In this document: positions 15,561-19,144 of the stretch, piece by piece
Numbering within the stretch: position 1 is the first letter of the stretch
Layout of the letters: every line of letters begins with the position of its first letter
DNA from: Verrucomicrobiota bacterium
Lineage (GTDB): Bacteria > Verrucomicrobiota > Verrucomicrobiia > Limisphaerales > UBA11320
Reading direction: 5' to 3'
Length of the DNA stretch: 19,144 nucleotides
Assembly (NCBI GenBank): GCA_016871475.1
Contig: VHDG01000004.1
Coordinates: forward strand, 1-19,144
The notes under the pieces: model-generated
What the model was told of the DNA's origin: nothing
What the model saw: the letters and a program-made list of their open reading frames with translations, nothing else
The model's database searches: none
Program-made: the position numbers and the translations under genes

Positions 15561-15767
15561 CTACACACTGAAGGGTGCCGATCCTCCCGACCACTGAAGC
15601 AACAGCTGGTTACCCTCCCGGGTCGGGGAACTCAGTCGGGGACGCGAAGAATTGTCCTGGGTCCATCCCGCCACCCCCGAACTCAGGAACAGCCCGGCCG
15701 CGAAAAGCGCGCCACAACGGGGACCTCCTCGAAAGAGCACCGAAACAAAACAAATCAGCTTTCTCAT
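15561..15767 (-). pseudogene. Signal-peptide N-terminus of the fused gene, ended by an in-frame TAG
   Basis: 68 codons from the ATG at 15767 (an alternative ATG lies at 15773) to a TAG at 15561-15563. The start MRKLICFVSVLF, a hydrophobic run to about residue 30, then SSGVAGWTQ make a convincing secretion signal. The following segment, GNQLLLQWSGGSAPFSV, stops at the TAG and resumes in the same frame as EAATPGGPWTAV and LQRLYFRVVA, together a plausible beta-sandwich module. If TAG were CAG (Gln), one 692-residue secreted protein would run from 15767 to 13689. This suggests a nonsense mutation or a base-call error separating the signal peptide from the rest. The upstream part of the same open frame (to 16202) has no recognisable content. 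Confidence 0.65.
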
Positions 15768-15773
15768 ACACAT

Positions 15774-16332
15774 CGTATCAGGACCAGACTGCCACCACCC
15801 TGCCCACAAATGAAATCGGATCAATGCCGATCTGTTTCCATCGAAAAATATTAGGCGATTACGGCAATGAATGGTGGACGGTGGGACACGCGGGGGTTCG
15901 CTTCCCGGCTGAGGCCTCAATTTCGGCGGTCTTGGACGGCGCGCCCGGATTCTCTCGCAATATCTCCAACCAACTCCGGGGAGAACGGCTCGGCCATACA
16001 AAACCCGAGCGAGGATGAAGCAACCGGGCTTGGCGCAATCCCAGTTGGTCATTGCATCCAGGACCGGGCCCGGCCCCTTTCCCAAAGTAAAGCGTGCCCC
16101 GCTCCCGCCCGCGTTTCGTCGGACACCATAAGGAGAATTGGGGTTGCTTCGAAAAGTTGGAGGAGATCGCCACAATAAGTCTTTTGCTAAAGGCACGGAC
16201 AACGAACCGAGCTCTTCTGCTCAACGAACTCCGTGGTTGAATGGCTTTTTCCGGATCTGGGTGAGCGGCGAGGGATGACTGTTGGAAGTCTGTTTGGACA
16301 TCCACAACGTTTGCGGGAAAAACTCCAAAAAA
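15774..16332. other. Intergenic region, about 560 bp, between the fused gene and tRNA-Pro
   Basis: Open frames exist on the minus strand (up to 148 codons) but their translations show no signal peptide, domain or motif that I recognise, and their composition is Arg/Pro-rich as expected for chance frames in GC-rich DNA. The only recurring element is the half repeat at 16187-16209. No attachment-site duplication of the tRNA 3' end is visible. Confidence 0.5.
16187..16209 (-). repeat. Half copy C of the inverted-repeat element
   Basis: GGACAACGAACC at 16198-16209 is identical to the left arm of copy B as written on the plus strand, and the preceding GCTAAAGG matches the outer flank of copy A in reverse complement (GCTAAAGGAT). 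No partner arm is found at the expected 42-43 nt distance, so this is one arm only. Confidence 0.5.
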
Positions 16333-16409
16333 TGGTCGGGGCGGTGAGATTTGAACTCACGACCTTCTGAACCCCATTCAGACGCGCTACCAAGCTACGC
16401 TACGCCCCG
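16333..16409 (-). tRNA. tRNA-Pro, anticodon GGG
   Basis: The minus strand folds as a complete 77-nt tRNA. The acceptor stem is CGGGGCG paired with CGCCCCG, followed by A73 and an encoded CCA. The D-arm contains AGCTTGGTAG. The anticodon stem TCTGA/TCAGA encloses the loop ATGGGGT, giving anticodon GGG at positions 34-36. The T-arm GTGAG-TTCAAAT-CTCAC is canonical. It reads proline CCC (and CCU) codons. Confidence 0.96.
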
Positions 16410-16472
16410 GCCATCGCATCGCCAGTGAACCAGCGAAAGCGGCCGAGAATATGGGTTAGGGACGTGTCGCTT

Positions 16473-18011
16473 TCAACCGGAATCTTTTACGCGCATCACA
16501 AGAGCCGTCAGGTCGTCCATGTTGGGCCCTTTGGCAGCAAACTTTTGAACAGCCTCGTAAAGCGCCTTCACCATCTCCGTCGCAGGTTGATCGCGTCGCT
16601 CCCGAATCAAGCCCAATGCCCGGTCTATGCCGAACAAGGAGTCGTCCGCCGCCGCCGCCTCCTCAACTCCGTCCGTCAGCAAGAAGATCAGATCGCCCGG
16701 AGCGAGAGGGATGGACCCGCTTTCCGAGTAAACGGTGGTGGGCCTTCTCCCAAGGGGAAGGGCTGTTCGCGAGAGGATATGTTTCACCTTGCCTGTTCGA
16801 TCCAGGATGTAGCCGTTGGGATGTCCGGCGCTGACATAGGTCAACAGGCGTTGCCGCGGGCAGATGCGCGCGAGAAACAGCGTGATGAAGCGGGAAGTTC
16901 CCACGTCTTCGGCGAGGATGGAGTTCACCCGTGTAAGGATCTCCCCGATGTTGGTGCATTGAAGAGTCATGGCCCGGAGGTAAGCCCGGGTCTCAGCCAT
17001 CAGCAATGCGGGCCCGACGCCGTGCCCGCTGACATCCCCCACCACGACCGCCCACTGATCGTCCTGCAAGGGGAGATAATCGTAGTAATCACCGCCTGCC
17101 GCCGTCGCTGAGTAGGAACAACCCGCTACCTCAAGACCCTGAATTGCGGGGGAAGACTTCGGGAAGAGTCGTTGCTGGATTTCCCGGGCCGTCCGGAACT
17201 GCTCCTGGCTTTCGCGAAGCTCCTCCTCCGCCTTCTTGCGCTCTGAGATGTCGCGAATGAAACACACAAACCGGCGATGCCCATCGAGCTCCATGTCGCT
17301 CATGCTGATTTCCATGGGAAACTCACCGGTGCCCCTGCGCAAGCCCAGGGTCTCCAGGTTCCGCCAGCGAATCCGGACCGCGCCCGCCTTGAGGGTTTCC
17401 TCGAGTCGCGACATGAGCAGGCCTTTGAGCCTCTCGGGTTGGAGAACCGAAACCGACTTCTGCATCAGATCCTCGGGAGGACATCCGAAAACCTCCTCCA
17501 CGGCCGGATTCACAAACTGCATAAAGCCGCCTTCGTCCATGAGAATGACGGCATCCGGAGAGGTTTCCCAAAGAAGACGGTAACGTTGCTCGCTCTCTTG
17601 AAGCGCTCGCTTGGCCTGGCGACGCTCGGAGCGAATCGAAGCCTCGCGAAGCTCCCGTTCCACAGCGGGGGCCAGCCGCTGCAGATTCCCTTTCATCAGA
17701 TAATCATGCGCGCCCGCCTTCATCGCGGCCACCGCGATATCCTCACCGATGCCACCGGAGACGATGAGGAAAGGGATGTCCAGACCGGTTGCCTGAAGCT
17801 GTTTCAGCGCATCGAGGGCGTTGAACTCCGGCAGATTGTAATCAGCCAGGATGATATCCCAGGACTTCGTGGTGATCGATTGAGCAAGCGAGTCAGCGGT
17901 CTCGACCCGTTCCATGTAGGGGTCGTAGCCCGCTCGCCGCAGGAGGTTGATCATGACCTGTGCGTCGAATTCTGAATCCTCGACGACGAGCACTCTGAGT
18001 TGGCGTTTCAT
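16473..18011 (-). CDS. Response regulator with PAS and PP2C (SpoIIE/RsbU-type) phosphatase domains
   Basis: 512 residues from the ATG at 18011, chosen because the receiver begins at once (RQLRVLVVEDSEF); an ATG at 18092 adds 27 residues of no clear character. Residues 1-125 are a receiver with E11/D12, phospho-acceptor D57 (LADYNLPEF), S85 and K107. Residues 140-258 are a PAS domain ending in CFIRDISERKKAEEEL. A short helical linker with the usual AREIQQRLFP leads to the PP2C domain (275-510): AGGDYYDYL (D308), GDVSGHGVGPALLMA (D326), LTDGVEEA (D447) and MDDLTALVMR. All expected metal-binding Asp residues are present, unlike in the receiver-PP2C-HATPase protein at 3925-5520. It should dephosphorylate a STAS-type antagonist under control of an unknown kinase. 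No STAS or anti-sigma gene adjoins it. Confidence 0.92.
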   Translation of the reverse strand: MKRQLRVLVVEDSEFDAQVMINLLRRAGYDPYMERVETADSLAQSITTKSWDIILADYNLPEFNALDALKQLQATGLDIPFLIVSGGIGEDIAVAAMKAGAHDYLMKGNLQRLAPAVERELREASIRSERRQAKRALQESEQRYRLLWETSPDAVILMDEGGFMQFVNPAVEEVFGCPPEDLMQKSVSVLQPERLKGLLMSRLEETLKAGAVRIRWRNLETLGLRRGTGEFPMEISMSDMELDGHRRFVCFIRDISERKKAEEELRESQEQFRTAREIQQRLFPKSSPAIQGLEVAGCSYSATAAGGDYYDYLPLQDDQWAVVVGDVSGHGVGPALLMAETRAYLRAMTLQCTNIGEILTRVNSILAEDVGTSRFITLFLARICPRQRLLTYVSAGHPNGYILDRTGKVKHILSRTALPLGRRPTTVYSESGSIPLAPGDLIFLLTDGVEEAAAADDSLFGIDRALGLIRERRDQPATEMVKALYEAVQKFAAKGPNMDDLTALVMRVKDSG

Positions 18012-18441
18012 CGGATGTGGAAAATGCCCGCCCGCTCGCTGGCTTGCGATCGGACTGCCGAGGAGCAACGCCCTCTTCGGCTTCCGACACAAGGCGAAAA
18101 TCCAGGCGAGGATCTCCGGACGCCGTTTCCTTCCCCCAGGTTTTTGGGCTTGAGCACGAGCGCCTTTTGCCTACACTGCCGCCACCTATTCAACCGGAAA
18201 GCCTCTTGAGCACGGACGTAGCATTGGTTTCTGGGCTGGCACGCGGTGCAAGGTGCCAGCGGGATTTCTTTCTTCGCATCTCCCACGCCCATTGGCGTCT
18301 TCCCTCCTCACACTGCAGGCAAGTCTTGCCGCAGCTCGCGCCTGTGTCGTTCCGCGCCTCACGGTTCCATGGCCTTCTTCGGGCCGATCGGAACCGCTTC
18401 CTCCGCCCTCCCTTACAGCTGATTCCATTGTTCCAGGAAAC
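18012..18441. other. Divergent intergenic region, 430 bp
   Basis: It separates two divergently transcribed receiver-domain genes and so presumably carries both promoters. I cannot identify reliable -35/-10 boxes. A sigma-54-like TGGCACG at 18237 has the wrong spacing. The open frames here are unconvincing. Confidence 0.5.
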
Positions 18442-19144
18442 ATGCATCCCACCCTAATACCTGATCGCACATCCAGTTATGACTCAATGGATGTTACACC
18501 TCATGAGACGAATCCATCGCCTCCGGTTGATCTTAACGATCGCCCCAAGTTGCTGATCGTGGACGATGAGGAAGGTCCGCGCGAATCGCTGCGGATGGTC
18601 TTCAAGGACGAATACAGGGTGCGCATCGCTGCAAGCGCCAAGGATGCTCTGGCGATTCTTGAGGCTGAGAAAGTGGATGTCGCGATCCTTGATATCCGAA
18701 TGCCTGAGATCACGGGTCTCGACCTGCTTGAGAAGGTAAGGATCCTGGATCCCTCGATTGAAGTGGTGATGCTGACGGCCTATGAGACGCCGGACTACCT
18801 GCGCAAGGCGCTTCAATTGCGAGCCTGCGACTATCTCAACAAGCCGTTTGATGTACCGAACATCCGCTCCGTGGTCGCGAATGCGGTCACACGAAGATCC
18901 GCCCAGCAGCAGGCTCAATCGAATATCGCCCAGCTCACGGAGATCCGTGAGCAGCTTCAGCAATTGCGCGTCAAGGAAGAGACGATGCGCACCCGGTGGG
19001 AGATTTATGCCAGCATCATCCACGACATCAACAGCCCTCTGACCATCATCTCGGGCCTGGTGCAGCTGGTGAACCAACGAATCAACCAGGATCAGCCCCT
19101 TCAAACCGAAGATGTCGAGGTGATGAAGGATCGGATGAAGCGCG
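18442..19144 (+). CDS. Receiver-histidine kinase protein, 5' part (continues past the window end)
   Basis: 234 codons are visible from the ATG at 18442, which has an AGGAAA ribosome-binding site just upstream; an ATG at 18487 is a second possibility. After a short Pro-rich leader, residues 36-150 are a receiver: KLLIVDDEEG (D41/D42), phospho-acceptor D84 in AILDIRMPEITG, T112 and K134 (YLNKPFD). A coiled-coil linker (about 152-185, Gln-rich) leads to the H-box of a HisKA domain, IIHDINSPLTIISGL, with His194. The ATPase domain lies beyond the window. A receiver placed before the kinase domain marks a kinase whose activity is set by an upstream phosphorylation signal. It is divergent from the receiver-PAS-PP2C gene, so the two may act in one pathway (inference). 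Confidence 0.88.
   Translation, partial: MHPTLIPDRTSSYDSMDVTPHETNPSPPVDLNDRPKLLIVDDEEGPRESLRMVFKDEYRVRIAASAKDALAILEAEKVDVAILDIRMPEITGLDLLEKVRILDPSIEVVMLTAYETPDYLRKALQLRACDYLNKPFDVPNIRSVVANAVTRRSAQQQAQSNIAQLTEIREQLQQLRVKEETMRTRWEIYASIIHDINSPLTIISGLVQLVNQRINQDQPLQTEDVEVMKDRMKR

Noticed and set aside
15859..16305. 148-codon minus-strand open frame upstream of the fused gene
   Set aside because: No motif, signal peptide or good ribosome-binding site; it overlaps another equally featureless frame.
16333..16409. tRNA-Pro as the attachment site of an integrated island
   Set aside because: No second copy of the tRNA 3' end, no integrase and no phage or plasmid gene is visible in the window.
18237..18250. 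Sigma-54-like promoter (TGGCACG...TGCA)
   Set aside because: The GG and GC elements are 8 nt apart instead of 10, so it does not fit the consensus spacing.
1..19144. CRISPR array or anti-phage defence cassette
   Set aside because: No regularly spaced direct repeats and no nuclease, restriction or toxin-antitoxin signatures were seen. The caspase-like domain could suggest defence, but it is paired with a secretion signal and an SQR remnant, not with known defence partners.

Overview
The window looks like a chromosomal segment from a GC-rich Verrucomicrobiota-type bacterium (inference). The pointers are a CotH-kinase-family protein, a Tat-exported DUF1552 protein, a secreted intradiol dioxygenase-like protein with a C-terminal module ending in a 'GFYRVSF' pattern, and several multidomain regulators built on PP2C phosphatases. 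No phage, transposase, integrase or CRISPR genes are visible.

Layout. 1-588 is the 3' end of a CotH-like gene, followed by a Tat-signal intradiol dioxygenase-like gene (638-1651). 2037-3514 holds a UlaG-like metallo-beta-lactamase-fold hydrolase overlapping a TRIC/UPF0126 membrane protein by 4 bp. 3550-5520 (minus) is a partner-switching pair: a receiver-PP2C-HATPase protein and a STAS antagonist, the architecture of Pseudomonas HsbR/HsbA. 6060-7370 (minus) is a DUF1552 protein. Divergent from it, 7539-11152 is a large membrane histidine kinase (sensor-HAMP-PAS-GAF-HisKA-HATPase) overlapping a LuxR-type response regulator by 4 bp. 11205-11693 (minus) is a HIT-family hydrolase or transferase.

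11805-15767 (minus) is the most unusual part. It resembles a sulfide-oxidation operon (sulfide:quinone oxidoreductase, isoprenylcysteine-methyltransferase-like membrane protein, persulfide-dioxygenase/rhodanese), but two of its three genes are irregular. The SQR keeps only its C-terminal part, fused in frame behind a secreted caspase-fold-like protein whose own start is cut off by an in-frame TAG. The dioxygenase/rhodanese gene is shifted at a run of eight T. Either this is a decaying or rearranged locus, or part of it is assembly or sequencing error; raw reads would decide.

16333-16409 (minus) is tRNA-Pro(GGG). It is followed by a receiver-PAS-PP2C phosphatase gene (16473-18011, minus) and, divergently, the start of a receiver-histidine kinase gene (18442 to the window end).

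Two full copies and two half copies of a roughly 100-bp inverted-repeat element lie only in intergenic DNA. Both full copies have the same orientation relative to the transcription of their neighbours. The overall theme is signal transduction: four receiver-domain proteins, two histidine kinases and two PP2C phosphatases in 19 kb.
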